A stretch of DNA of 64,000 nt from Ehretia macrophylla (taxonomy: Eukaryota; Streptophyta; Magnoliopsida; Boraginales; Ehretiaceae), in contig CM075764.1 in the NCBI GenBank assembly GCA_037974665.1, forward strand, positions 78,198,325 to 78,262,324, in the 5' to 3' direction. Both the position numbers and the translations under genes were made by a program. Shown here piece by piece: positions 34,100 through 47,700 of this stretch. The notes under the pieces are model-generated. The model did not search any database. It was given only the letters and a program-made list of their open reading frames with translations, and had not been told where the DNA came from. Within the stretch, counting starts at the first letter, position 1; each line of letters begins with the position of its first letter.

Positions 34100-37000
34100 T
34101 TATATTCAAGGCCATAGTCAAGCAAATTTTGTTTTATCTAGAGAATTTGGCCAACACAATTTTCGGTGGATACAGGCCTTGGCAGTGGATAAGGCTACAC
34201 TATTTTGCTTTTTGCTAGACCATGAGATTAGTGATTGACCAATAAATTGACAACTACCACTAGTACTCTTTTTATCAATCTTACACCTAACACAATTTGC
34301 ATTTGAGTATCCTACCAATTCAAAAGAAGTTCTTTTTGGATACCAAAGTCCTAAGTCATATGTGCCTTTAAGTTATCTAAAGATTCATTTTACAGCATTT
34401 AAATGTGATTCTTTAGGACAAGATTGAAAGCGAGCATATAAACATACAACAAACATAATGTCAGGTCTAGAGGTAGTTAAGTAGAGAAGGCTTTCGATCA
34501 TACCTCTATACATTTTCTCATAAACCGATTTACCTTGTTCATCCTTGTTGAGCATGGTTGATGTTCCCATTGGCGTGCCAATCTCTTTAGCATTCTCAAG
34601 TCTGAACTTTTTGATGAGTTCTCTTGTATACTTGGCTTGATTAATGAAAATCCCCTCATTTGTTTCCTTGATTTGAAGTTTGACAAAGAAGTTCAACTCT
34701 CCCATCATGCTCATCTCAAACACTTTATGAATCCACTTAGAGAATTACTCGCAAAGCAATTTATTAGTAGCACCAAAGATAATATCATCAACATATATCT
34801 GCACAAGTAATATGTCTTTTCCTTCTTCTTTAACAAATAAAGTTGAATCCAATTTCCCTCTACTAAAGCCATTTTCAAGTAACTATCCACTTAATCGATC
34901 ATACCAAACCCTAGGTGTTTGTTTCAATCCATAAAGAGCTTTTTCGAGTTTAAAGACATGATTAGGTAAATTTTGATCCTCAAAATCAGGTGGTTGTTTT
35001 ACATAGACTTCTCCTTGAATATAGCCATTTAAAAATGCACTTTTAATATCCATTTGAAAAGGCTTAAAATTCATGAAGCATGCAAAGGCAAATAGCATTC
35101 TAATAGATTCCAATCTAGCTACCAGTGCAAAAGTTTCATCATAATCTATTCTTTTTTCTTGATTATAACCTTGTGCAACAAATCTTGCCTTATTTCTAGT
35201 TACTAATCCGGATTCATCAAGTTTGTTTTTAAAAACCCATTTAGTGCCAATTACCGTATAGTTGTTAGGTCTTTCGACTAGTTTCCATAGTTGATTCCTT
35301 TCAAATTGATTAAGTTCTTCTTGCATAGCCATAATCCAATTGTCATCAAGTAAAGCTTCTTTAACATTCTTAGGCTCAATTTGAGATAAAAAAGCAACAT
35401 GTTCACAAAAAGCATTTAGATTGGAACGAGTTCTTACACCTTTTGAGGGATCACCAAGGATTAGATCTTGTGGGTGAACTTTCACAAATTTCTAACATTT
35501 ACGCAATTCTTGAGAGGTTTGAGGATGTTGCTCATTTAATGCTTGTTGATCCCCTTGGATTGTTGTGTCCTTTAGATATCTTTGAGATGGTTCCTCTTGG
35601 GGTTTTGATGTAGTAGCTTGCACTTGTGCCTCATCTTGTTGAAAACCTATATCATCATTATCATTTTTTCTTGATGTAAAGGGGTTACCTTCATCAAAGT
35701 TCACATGAATAGACTCTTCAACTACTAGAGTTCTTTTGTTATATACCCTATATACCTTACTTCTAGTTGAATATCCTAATAATATTCCTTCATCCGATTT
35801 AACTTCAAATTTCCAAGGTGATCTTTGGTGTTTAGAATAAAACATTTACAACCAAAAACCTTAAAATAAGCAACATTTGGTGTTCTTACTTTCCATAGTT
35901 CATAAAGGGTCTTCTTGATAAAAGGTCTAATTAACACTCTGTTAAGCACGTAACAAGCCGTGTTAACGGCTTCACCCCAAAAGTATGTACGCAATTTGTT
36001 CTTTTTTAACATTGTTCTTGTCATTTTTTTTAAAGTTTGATTTTTTCTTTCCACTACCCTATTTTGTTAAGGAGTTCTAGGAGCTAAAAAATTATGTTCA
36101 ATGCCATGTTGTTCACAAAATTCCACAAAAGATGAATTTATAAATTATGTGCCTTGATCACTATGAATGCAAGTAATATAATAGTCTTTCTCATTTTGCA
36201 CTATTTTGCATAACTTTGCAAATTCATTGAAGGCTTCATTTTTGTGGGACAAGAACATAAACCAAGTATACCTAGTGTAGTCATCTATAACAACATAGAC
36301 ATATCTTGATCCTCCTAAACTAACCACATCCATTGGTCCAAAAAGGTCCATATGAAGTTTTTGTAATGCTTTAGATGTAGCTACTTTGTTTATAGGTTTA
36401 AAAGATGTCCTATATTGTTTCCCAAGTTGACATGCATCACATAAATGATCTTTTTTCAAATTTTGTTTTAGGTAAACCTTTTACAAGCTCTTTTCTAGAA
36501 ACTTTGGTAAATAAGTTCATGCTTGCATGTCCTAATCTTCTATGCCATAACCAAGAGTCTTCACTCATAGTCATCAAACAATTAACATTTTGGCATGTAA
36601 GATCCTCGAAATTAATGGTGTAAACATTATCACATCTATTTTCAACAAATACCACTTTGTTCGAGTTATCATATACAGTGCAACATGCAACTTTGAATTC
36701 AACTTTATACCCATTGTCACAAAATTGACTCATACTAAACAAATTGTATTTCAATCATTTCACAAGTAGCACATTATGGATAGAGATTGAATGTTCATTA
36801 CCAATGCTACCTCTTCCAATGATTTTACCTTTTCTATTGTCTCCATAGCTTACATTTCATTTGATTTTCTTGTTGAGTTCATAGAAGAGGGATGAGTCTT
36901 CGGTCATGTGTCTTGAGCAGACCCAACTTCCTTTATACTTGATTCTTAGAGGAACCTAAAATCATAGAAGCAATGCACATGTTGTCCTTTTAAGTCCCTA

Positions 37001-38632
37001 AGTTTTATTGGGTCCTTATGTGTTAGTGTCAAGCCCTAATACATCTAATAACCCATTTGGCCTTAAGCCAAGAAGGAATTCTAGCATCTCTACCTACCAT
37101 GTTTCTATATCTACAATGTGATGCAATATGTCCATATTTTTCACAATATGTGCACACTTTTTGAAATCCTCTTGATGTTGAAGCTTTATTTGAAGAGGTA
37201 GATGCTTTTACAAAGTGGCTTTTGAAGAATTTTTGCTTTGTGAATGGTTTATCACCAATCCCACTTTTACCAAATGGCATTTTTTGAGATCCAAACATTT
37301 TATCCAAAGTTTCTTTTCCTTTTTGTAAATTTTGCTAAACTTTCATATAAACTTTGAACTTCATTTACCTCTTCAAGTTTTTCATTTTCAACTTTCAAAT
37401 CATCTTTCTCCTTTTGAAGTTCTTTGATTTTTGAAAGAGAAATAGAAAAATTTTCATGCATTTTTGAAAATTCATCTTGCAATTCTTCAAAAAGCATTCA
37501 ACATCATGGAATGAAGTAGAGCTAGAACTAGAACTACATGAAGAAGAGCATACATCATTATCCTATTTTACCATAAGACATACAATGTTGGCTACTTGCT
37601 CTTCCTTTTCACTTTCTCCATCGGTTGAGTTGTTTTCACTCCAATTTGTCTTCATAGCCTTTTTTCCTTTGGTCTTGATTGTTTTTGGGCAATTGGCTTT
37701 CATATGTCCCGATTTGTAACAATTGAAGCATCTTGATTCTTTCTTTGTTTTGTCTTTGCCTTTCCTTCTTAAATTGTTGCTTGATGAAGTTCTTCTTCTC
37801 ATCTTCTTGTATTTTAAGAATTTCTTGAATTTCTTTGCAAGTTAGGCCATTTCATCATCATCATCTTTATTTTCACCTTCATCTCATCACTTGAATGAGT
37901 TTTTGATGCAAGGAGAGCAAGTGACTTCTTTGCTTTCTTTTTTTCTTCATCTCTTAGTCTCTCTTGATTGAGGACTAGTTCTTCGGTTTCAAGATTGCAT
38001 ATTAACTCATGTACCTTCAATTTTGAGAGATGCATTGACTCTCTAATTGATGTTAGTTTTGGCTTGTATTCCTTTGGTAGAGCAAGAAGAATCTTCCGGT
38101 TGAGATCTTCATTGGATAGGACTTGCCAAGAATACTAAGGTTGTTGATGATCTTTGTAAACCTTTGATGCATCTCATTTAGTGATTCTCTGAACTTCATT
38201 CGAAATAGTTCATACTCATGAATGTACAAACCAATCTTTGTATCTTTGACTTGAGTTGTGCCTTGATAAGATAGCTCAAGAAGCTCATATATTTCATGAG
38301 TCGATGCACATTAACTCACTATGCCATACTCTGTTTAATTGAGGGCACAATAGAGGATGTTCTTTGCTCTTGAGTTCTTGGTCATCATGACCATATCATA
38401 ATCATCAAACTCGTCTTTGTTTTTGGAGTCTTCTTTTTGAACTTGCTACCATCTTCATTTTCAATCTCCGTGATTTTGATTGGAACGTAGGGACCTTCTT
38501 TTACAAGCCTCCAACAAGAGTAATCAACCGATTGAATATGTTCTTTCAATAGACAAAATTTCTACCTGTGAAAAATAGAGGTCTATTAGTTGAGAATCCT
38601 TCCAAGTAAGGAGATCTAGTAGTATTTGTCAT
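34100..38632 (-). pseudogene. Sirevirus gag-pol, multiply interrupted
   Basis: Gag starts at the ATG at 38632, 65 bases from the gypsy insertion, and has an early Trp-to-stop change. Then follow Lys/Glu-rich gag (38035-37814), zinc knuckle CFNCYKSGHMKANC (37802-37563 frame), a second one CTYCEKYGHIASHC (37307-37029 frame), the integrase zinc region WLWHRRLGHASM and CDACQLGKQ (36754-36145), the integrase core with HSDQGT and MERKNQTLKK (36459-35776), reverse transcriptase with MDIKSAFLNGYI and ALYGLKQTPRVWYDRL (35485-34883), an intact YVDDIIFGA near 34780-34806, and RNase H with SWSSKKQNSVALST (34318-34118). Domain order PR-IN-RT-RH marks it as copia. There are at least ten breaks. Confidence 0.9.
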
Positions 38633-38702
38633 GGTCTTAACTTTACTAGCGATTAAACTATATGTAAAGCCCTACCTCTAATACCACTTGCTAGGATAAA
38701 GC

Positions 38703-41185
38703 TGTGATGCCCGAGAACTTCACCGTACACCTAGTAACTGTTGCATCAACTATTTGTGCATATTTACTGTGCAACTACTTGTTACTTATGTGGCTACTAT
38801 TCATTGCATTTTTCAACTACTTATTTTCTTCGAATTAGCATTTTTCTTAAATCATATTAATTATTTTAGGAATAAGAAAAATGTGCACTTGAGCGATTAA
38901 TGTTGAGAGCATCCGTTTAGAAAATGTTTGAATGAATCAAGTGAATAGTATTATGTAGTCTAATTTTATATTTTAGCTAGCTAACATATAATTGCATCTT
39001 TAAACTTGTTTTAAACTAGTTTGACTCACTTTATTGTTAACACACACACTCTAAAACATAACACAACTTATAATATATACTCAACACAACACATATAGCT
39101 CATAAGTTGACCCAAAAAAAAAATAGAGGGGTGAATAGTGCCTGGAACCTGACAGCTCCTAAGGGGAAAATTTTGCACTTCAATCCTTGGTTTCAAGCCT
39201 TGGCAAGCTAAGAACAAGTGGTTTAGGGAGTTTGCAAGCATCCTACGAGCTTCTACGTGCTTTGGTAAGGGATTTGCATGTGTAGTTTACATTTTTAAAA
39301 TGTTGCAACTTTCTTGATTTTGTAGATTTGCTAGTAAATGCTTATGGTATGCTTAAATATGATATTATATGATGTATACATGATGTAGAGACCAAGTTTA
39401 TGCCATTGTTTCGCTTTTTAAACGGTTAAATTCGATGGTTTTATTTTAGGGTGTGAATAGTGACGAATTTTTACAGTTTTGTGAAATTGTGCAATATAGC
39501 TTGATTCCTTGCTTCTAGTAGGTACCTTAGATGTTAATAAAGTTAGATTAATAGCCCCGAGAGGTTGAATTGCTCGAAACTTGGCTAAAACATGAAATAG
39601 GCGACTTTCAAAAAGGGATTTCGGGGTTAATGCAAATCTGGGTTAATTTGGCAATCACATTTAGTGTTCTTAGGCTATATAGGTGCTAGATATGCTTTGC
39701 TAAACCCCAGTTGAGTTCCGGTTAGGGTACTTGTAGTACAAACTCACAAAGGGGCAAACAGGGCTTTTGTGGTAATCGTGGGCAATAGGGTAGTTTCGAG
39801 GGTCCTAGGGGTACCATATTGGATAATTAGAAGTATGGAATAGCCCGCTCACTTAACTAGAACATTAACTTGTGTTTGGAAGAAAAATGGCTTAAGTTAC
39901 AAAAGAGAAAAAGTAAGAAATTGGTTGATTTGCACTTCTATGACCATGTAAATGTTTTTTAGGTGTTTAAATGCACTTTTAAGTTAATTGTGAGGTTTTG
40001 GTAATGTTTTGAGGAAAATATGTGATTTACCCCTTTGTGTTCATTTGGTTAATTTCATGATAATGCTTATATTCTAACTGTTTTCGAGGGCAACCTATTT
40101 TGTTGTCCTTCCTAAGTGTTATTGCTTTCAAAGTTATTATCTTGTTCGATGTTTAAGTGCATTGCATAGTGGTTGCGCAACCATAGTATATGGGGCGGAT
40201 GTATTGGATATCGGCTGGGCGGCGGTGGGCTTGCTAGTGGATATTTGATCTTCGTGCTCTAGTCCCTCACTCGCCTAGTCCATAGATTGTCAGGGGGTGT
40301 TGGGTCGTAGGATTCTCGGGGTACATCCGGAGTACACCCACTGGAGTGATTGGGGTCTATGCTGGCACATTGATCGAGGTTTGTGATTGAAGATCAAGTG
40401 AAGTATGGAGTGTTGGGGTTAAAGTGTATTGTATCCTTTTAATGTGTGGTCTTTGTATTTCAATTGTTATTTAGTTACTTCGAATGCTATTTGTATTAAT
40501 TGTTGCATTGCACGCCCCCGTAGTCTTTATCCCTCACTGGGCAATTGTTGTTCCTCATACCTCGCTAGCATGTTTCAAGAGATGCTGAGGTTGAACCCCA
40601 GCTTGATTTAGTTGAGGGTGAAGAGCAGGAGGTGCAGGAGGAGCAGTTACCTTAGTTGATGTGTCTGTTTGCTTGAGGTGGAGGTGCTTCTTGTTGAATT
40701 TTATGTGAAAACTTGTTGTACTACTTTGTGTTCTATTTTGGAGCCTTTGGGCTTATGTATATATTTGTGCGTCTGTAAGCTTGTAAGTTAGATAGAAATA
40801 GTATGAGTGATGAAACTATGGCATGTAATAACTTATATTTCTGCTTCTACTTGTATTGCATGTTTGGGTGTGATTCAATGGTTAAATGGTTGGCTTTAGT
40901 TCTTAAGAATGCTTAATTGCTAATATGGAGTTGTATGATAAGCGAATGAAAGACAAGGATTCTACTGTTGTTGCTTGCATGCCTGTATGTATTTATATTG
41001 TCTTGTATTGCTTAAGGCTCGGATGGCCTTGAAGCTGAGAGTTAGTTAAAATTGGAGTTCTAGTTGTATTTGTGGCCTTATTGAATGTTTTCAGGTTTTC
41101 AGAAAGTCCACGGTACAGATGAGACTTTGTACGTTTGTCGGGTCCGGATTTAACCTGTAGTGTGGGGTTAGGTCAGGGCGTGAGA
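38703..41185 (+). repeat. 5' LTR of the chromovirus
   Basis: 2483 bases, highly similar to 56578-59073. Contains the GTACATCCGGAGTAC block at 40321-40335. The open frame at 40429-40611 is incidental. Confidence 0.93.
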
Positions 41186-41191
41186 TTTAGG

Positions 41192-41203
41192 TGGTATCAA
41201 AGC
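41192..41203 (+). other. Primer-binding site of the chromovirus
   Basis: TGGTATCAAAGC, seven bases after the LTR, matches the complement of the initiator-Met tRNA 3' end (TGGTATCAGAGC) with one change. Confidence 0.9.
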
Positions 41204-41564
41204 TTATATAATGCATGAGCTGGGATAGGTTTCTCGGTCTGTGGGGTAGAGGTCTATTATGTGAAAGTGTAGTTGTATGAATAAGTGTTTCTTTTGATTG
41301 AATAAGTGAAAGATTGAATTAGTAAAGGTCATGCTTGCATGAAAATGAAAATGAGAATGTGAAATGTCTTTATGAGTCTTTGTATGAAAGTGAAAGTTTG
41401 GAATATAAAGTATAACTAAGTGTTTTATATGTATCTTCGAGTATAAAATGCTTGTATGATCTTATATGTAATCTTATGTGGATTTATTTGAACTTCTCCT
41501 TATGTGATTTATTTGTGAATTGTATATTTGCTTGTTATAATACTTCGCATTCTAGTTATTCGGA

Positions 41565-42179
41565 ATGGGGCCCCGCCGTCAGACCAGAAATCAGAATGCC
41601 GGGGAAGAAGAGGTAGATCAACAAACTCTCAATGCGCAATTAACAGCTGCAATAGGCCAGATTGCACAAGTATTGCAGAGGCAGAGAGGATTTGTACCCA
41701 CAGGTAATCCGGGTCAAGGTCAAGGTAGAGCAGAGGGTGGTAATGGTAACTACCTTGAGAAATTTCTACATCATGGTCCGTCTTGCTTCTTTGGAGAACC
41801 TGATGATATTTGGCTGAGCAATGGCTGAATAAAGTGGAGAAGATTCTTACTGGCCTCGAGTACAATGACGCGATAAGGGTTGCTTGCACTGAGTTTTGGT
41901 CGAGGAGGATGCCGAGCAATGGTAGCATACAGTGAAATCCAGATGGGAGGCTAAGGCAGTACCACGGACTTGGGATGAGTTTGTCAGAGAGTTTCGGGAG
42001 AAATTCATTACAGAGATAGCTATTGAGAGGCGAGAATAGGAGTTTATCAATCTAAAACAGGGCAACATGACAGTTGATCAGTATGACGCTGCTTTCACTC
42101 GTTTGTCCCGATATGTGCCAGCCTTAGTACAACCTAAGAGTAAGAGAATCCAGAAGTTTATTATGGTACTGAGGCCTGA
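41565..42179 (+). pseudogene. Chromovirus gag, N-terminal part
   Basis: The ATG at 41565 opens MGPRRQTRNQNAGEEEVDQQ, typical for plant chromovirus gag. The frame is shifted near 41815; capsid-like sequence (KVEKIL, later QYDAAFTRLSRYVPALVQP at about 42073-42128) continues until the nested element interrupts it at 42180. The coding sense resumes at 52549 when the insertion and one copy of the 5-bp duplication are ignored. Premature stops are present on both sides. Confidence 0.85.
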
Positions 42180-44747
42180 TGTGAAACCCCAGATTTTACC
42201 TTTGCATAGAATTGCATGTTTTGACATGTTTATGTGTTATATGAGTTAGAATGTGCTAATTCTATGATTTATATTTCTATTACATGCTATGTGTGCATTC
42301 ATGAAATTTTCATCAAAATCGGCATCGAAAATTTTATAGTCAAGTTTTATGAATAGTATTTTTGAAACACGTCCGCTATAATTTTGAAAATGGTCTTTTT
42401 AGTGTTTGAAAAACTAGTCCATGGATATTAGTAGACCCGTGCTTGATAAAAATTGATTCTGAAACGGAATAGAAATTTAAATGGACTTTTCGGGTAAAAA
42501 ATAGTATTTTTGAGCCAAATAGTAATTTCTTCTAAACCCGATTCTTGCATTGACTTTCGTTGACCTAGTATATATTAATATAGATGTATTTATATGTGGT
42601 ATTAAATGAATTTAGATTAATTGTGCATTCAAAAGACATTTGAAAACAAATAATATGACTTTTCATCTTCTTTTGCAAAAATTGAGTTTTATACCCTAGT
42701 TGTATGTATATGTATGCATATAAAATTTATTGTCACCTAAATTTAGTTTATTAAATATAGTAAATATAATAGTTTACTTGTTTTTGAGCAAAATAGTCTA
42801 AAACAACTAAAAATACTAAAAACTAAATAAGTGTTTCAACTTTGACTTTTGCATTTTTGGTTACTTAAGCTATATAATCATCAACACACACTAAAATAGC
42901 AAAAAAATACCTCCAAAAACACCTAGATGGTCAAAAATGCCAAGGGAAGCAAAGAGAAGCCATTTTTGTTTCAAGTTTTCAAGTAATTTCTTCATAGATT
43001 TTGCAATTCAAGTCCAAATCACTTCATTCAAAGCTTTATTTTGCTTGTTGGGCATCCATTCTACTTATTTCTAACTTTAGTTTGCATCAAAGGTGAGAGA
43101 AAAATTCTAGATCTTAAAATGCTATTTTATGTCATTTTCATATAATTGAATTTTTATCCGATGAAATGTTAAATTGTTGTTAGATTAATGCTCAGTGGAT
43201 GCCAAGGATCATTTATGTGTGTTTATATAAATTTTGAACGGTTGTAGCATGTATTTCTATTTTTCAGGTATTAAAATTAGTTTTTGAGTTCATTGTTGAA
43301 TAATTGTTGTTGTAGTGGTTGGAATTGCTTGCTTATTGTTTCTAAAAGTTTGTTAATTGAGGGGTAGTACTGTTGTAATGCCGAATTTTTGATTGTTATG
43401 CCGTGGCAAAAGTCCGGAAAATTCAGCCTTAGTGTGTTGCGGAATTTGGGTTGTCGGGCTTGTTTTGAATGGATTATGGTTGGTTTCCGAGGGGGCTAAT
43501 GTAGTTGCATGTGTGGGTGAGTGATAGAAAGTGGTTTGGAGTTCATTGGATTAGTAGATTGTAAGTTATAATTGTTAGAAGTTTGTGTGATTTTTCTTTA
43601 AAATGTTGATATATTGTCTTTGGGTGTTGGGGTGGTGTTTGAGTGATTAATTCTTAGGTTGTTGTTAATTATATTGGGGATTGAATGTGTAGTTTAATGC
43701 ATGTGAGTTGGATGGCCTACTTTGTCATCTAACTTAGTTGTTTAGTTGCTAATTGATTAATTGATGTTATATTGTTGAAATGTTGTTAACTGATTGATGA
43801 TTGATGATGCCGAGAGATAGGCAACCTACTTTTGTTGTCTTTCCGTGATATGAATGGTTATTATTATTGTCATGAGTCTTGATAAGTGTGTGCCACCTCT
43901 CGGGCAACATTGGGCTGTCGGTTTGATAACGGCATGACTATCATAGACTACCCCCAGCTCGCATGGGCGGAGATGCCATGGAGGGAGGGGCTAGATGAGG
44001 TACCTCGGGTGTGTGTTATGGGAGTTATAAGAAGATGGTTGAGATCGTGAAGGCGTATGAAGCTATACCAACTAGAATATCATTTCTCAATTGAATGGTT
44101 ATTTATATGGTTTGAGATGAATTGTTGATGTTAATTATGTTTAATGTGTGTTTACTACTCAAGGGATGATTTTCAAGGGATATAGTAAAAGCTTTCAAAA
44201 GATCTATCGAATCCTCACTGGGCTTGTTTTATATAAGCCCACTCTCATTCGTTTTTTGCATTCAGGTGTTACTGAGCCAAACTTTTTTTATGTTCCTCAG
44301 GAAGCTGAGTATGTGCCTTACGTGGACGAGTCTTATGTGCCGGAGTATTTTCCAAGAGTTTGTCTTAGCGTTTGTAATATGTTGTATTGTATAACTTACT
44401 TAAAGTTAAAGACTTATGTAATGCTAGTTTAGTAGTCTTTCTTTTGAACATAATTAGGTTGTTAGACTGGTTTATAATCTATTTTGCAAATGTATGATAT
44501 GTCCTATGGTCGATGTTGGAACAGAGGCGTATAACTTATGAATGAACTGATGAATGGTTGTTTAATATTTGGAAATGGTTGTGGAATTGTTGAAACGGTT
44601 ATGGAGTTGTTGTTGATCTTTGGAGTTGGTTGTATGAAGTTATAAATGGTTGGTTTAGAGCCCTGATGTACGTGTTACGGTCGTTATACTGCCGAAATTC
44701 TGTTGCGTCCTGACTGATTGTAAGGGGGGTCGAGTTAGGGCGTTACA
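42180..44747 (+). repeat. 5' LTR of the non-autonomous element
   Basis: 2568 bases, co-linear with 49460-52548 except for the inverted segment in the latter. The open frame at 44148-44432 recurs in the other LTR and is not supported as a gene. Confidence 0.9.
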
Positions 44748-44752
44748 TTAAG

Positions 44753-44764
44753 TGGTATCAGAGC
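44753..44764 (+). other. Primer-binding site of the non-autonomous element
   Basis: TGGTATCAGAGC, an exact match to the initiator-Met primer site, five bases after the 5' LTR. Confidence 0.92.
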
Positions 44765-44900
44765 GCATGTTTAGCTATCAGCCAGGGTATCATCGGAATG
44801 TGGGTAGTGGTCTAAGCATGCAAGTATGTATTAAATGAAAGAAAAGTGAAACATATGTTAATATGTTTATGTGATTAATTTACTTATGTGTCTAACTTTA

Positions 44901-47300
44901 TGTGATACCCCATATATTGCTTTTATCTCGATTTGCGTGCTTTACCTCGTTTTACGTGAATTGACATGTTTATGTGCTATATGACTTATAATGTGCTAAA
45001 TAAGTGATTAATACTCCTAGTACATGCTAAGTGTGCATTCATGAAATTTTCATCAAAAACAGAATCAGAAATTTTATCGTCGATTTTGATGAATAGTATT
45101 TTTGAACACCTGTCCGCTAAAATTTTTACATGGGTGTTTTAAACGTTTTAAAACCTAGTCCTCGGGTATTAATAGACCCGTGTTTGATTAAAACGGATTT
45201 GGAATCGGTTTTGGAATTTTAAAGATTTTTACACTTTTTTTTGCAAGAAAACGAGTTTTAAGCCGACTCGGGTGAAACTGTTTTAATGTAACACTCTTTG
45301 TCACCTAAAATATATTGTCTAGAATTAGTTTAAGTGTTAAATTAATAGTTGAGTAAGAAATAGTCAATAAAATGAATTAAAAGACTAGAAAATAGAATTA
45401 AAAGACTAAAAAAATTAACTTTGACTATTTTTAATTGTTGACCATTTCATGATATATCATCAACACACACTTGCAAAGCACAAACACACCCTCAAAAACA
45501 CACACATAGCTGAGAGCTTCAAGGGAGAAAAGAGAAAAAAATTTCAAAGGTTTTCAAAGCAAATTTTCATAGAAAAAGCTAGTTTTTGTCCGTAGATTTT
45601 CGTGCCGAGTTGGATTCCGCTTGTTGGGCACTCATTGCACGCATATCTAGGCTTATTTCTCATCAAAGGTGAGAGAAAAATTCTAGATCTCAAAAGTCAT
45701 TTTTTATGTTTTTGCATATAATTGATTATTGAACCATTAGAATGTTAATTTGAAGTTATATTATTGCTCAGTGCATGCTAGGAATCGTTTATGTGTATTA
45801 CTACGAGATTTGAACCATTGTAGCGAAATTATTTATTTTCGGGTATTTAAAGTTGATAGATTGGCCATTTGTTGATTATTTTGAGTTGTAGTGGTTGGAA
45901 TCGATTGCCGTCGATTTCTAAAAGTTTGTTAATTACGTGGTAGAGCCGTTATAATGCCGAATTTTTGATTGCGATGTTGGTGTGAAAATCCAGAAATTTC
46001 AGCCTAGGTGCATTGGGGTTTTAGGGTTGTGGGGCTTGATTTTGATATGTCTTGGTTGGTTTCCGAGAGGGGTAATGTAGTTGATTGAATGGGTGAGTGT
46101 TAGAAACTGATTTGGAGTTGTTTGGATTAGTAGAAGTAAGATATGATTATTTGGAGTTTAGGTTGTCTTTCCTTAAATTGTTGAATTGAGCCTTAGTTGA
46201 TTGGGTGGTATTTGAGTGATTGAATTGTGAGTTGTTGATGGTTAGACTAGGGTTAGATTACGTGTTTAATGCATGTTAAGTAGGATGGCCTACTTTGTCA
46301 TCTAACTTAGTTGTTTGTTGTTTAATTGATTACTTGATGTTATATTGATGATTATTGATTGATGATTGATGAACCGAGAGCTAGGCAATTCTTCTAGATT
46401 CTCCTCCTGTGAATGATGTTTATTATTATTGCTGAGTCTTGGTATGTGTGTGCCACCTCTCGGGCAGCATCGGGCTGTCGGGTTGATAACGACATGACTA
46501 CCAGAGACTACATCCAGCTCGCATAACGGAGGTGTCATGGAGGGCGAGGCTAGTGAGGTACCTCGGGTGCGTGAGTAATGGGGAGTTACAAGAAGAACGG
46601 TTGAGATCGTGATGCGTTTAGAGCTACACCAACTAGAGTATCCTTTATTGATTGGTCATTATAGTTATGTGATTATATTGTTATTGATGTTATTGTGTGT
46701 TTACTGCTCAGAGGATTATTTCTAAGGAGTATAGTAAATACTGTTAGAGATCTATCGGATCCTCACTGAGCTTGTTTTATATAAGCTTACTCTCTATTAT
46801 TGCATGCTTACAGGTGTCCTTGAGCAAGATTACGGGTATGTGCCTCCAGAAGAGGAAAGTGTGCCTTACGTGGATGAGTCTTATGTGCAGGAGTCTTTGC
46901 TATGAGATTGTTTGTAGTTGTTGTAATATGATGTATTGTAAAACCTACCTTAGCATAAAGACTTATGTATAATGGTTTAGTAGTCTTCTTTTGATCATGT
47001 TTAGATTACTAAGTTGGTTTATAATCTATTTTGATATGTATGTTCAATTAATGTATTATGTTGGAACGGAGGCGTATAACTATGAATGGATTGTTGATGA
47101 ATGATTATTGTATAATATGGATGTGTTGTATGTTGTTAACTTAATTGAGGAGTTGATTGTTGGGATTGTTTATGGAGTTTGATGTATGATGTTCTAAAGA
47201 GGTTAGTTTAGAGCCTCGGTGTCCTAATTATTGTCATTATACTGCCGAAATTCTGTTGCGTCCTGACTGATCGTAGGTGGGGTCGAGTTGGGACATGACA
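44901..47300 (+). mobile_element. Solo LTR of a related gypsy-like family
   Basis: 2400 bases starting TGTGATACCCC and ending GGACATGACA, co-linear with the LTR at 42180-44747 at clearly lower identity, so it is a separate family or subfamily. Flanking bases CTTTA (44896-44900) and CTTTC (47301-47305) form a target duplication with one mismatch. It interrupts the repeated leader of the host element. No internal domain is present. Confidence 0.85.
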
Positions 47301-47700
47301 CTTTCTATGTGATCAATATGCTTTATGTGTTAAGTGAACTAATGAGATCAATATGTTTTATGTGATAACGTGTCTTACGTAATCAATATGTTATAATTAA
47401 CGTGCATTATGTGATTAATGTGTATTATGTGACAACTGTGTTTTATGTGATCAAAGTGCCTTGTGTGAAGTTAGTTGTTTATGTGGTTTTAATTGATTAT
47501 AACTAGCTTATGTGAAACTGCGTGCTTTAGGTGCTCAATGAGTTACGTGATCAACTTGTCTTATGTTAAGTTTGTTGCTTATGTGACTTTAATTGTTTAT
47601 AACTTACTTCTGTGATATAACCTGTTTATGTGATATTGGCTTCTTATATGCTGAATTGTGTGTTATGTGATAATGTTGTAATATATGATAATCATGTAAT
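47301..47700 (+). repeat. Degenerate short tandem repeats in the leader of the non-autonomous element
   Basis: Words of the form TTATGTGATCAATATG recur about every 20-30 bases with variation, beginning before the solo LTR (44850-44895) and continuing to about 47700. They are untranslated leader sequence. Confidence 0.65.

Noticed and set aside
31037..38702. First reading as a truncated copia element lacking its 5' LTR
   Set aside because: The missing 5' LTR, primer site and leader are at 59074-60402 beyond the gypsy insertion, with matching target duplications.
44148..44432. 94-residue + strand ORF, with a related one at 51946-52155
   Set aside because: Both lie at the same place in the two LTRs of one element, so the repetition is due to LTR duplication, not to gene conservation; no domain is recognisable.
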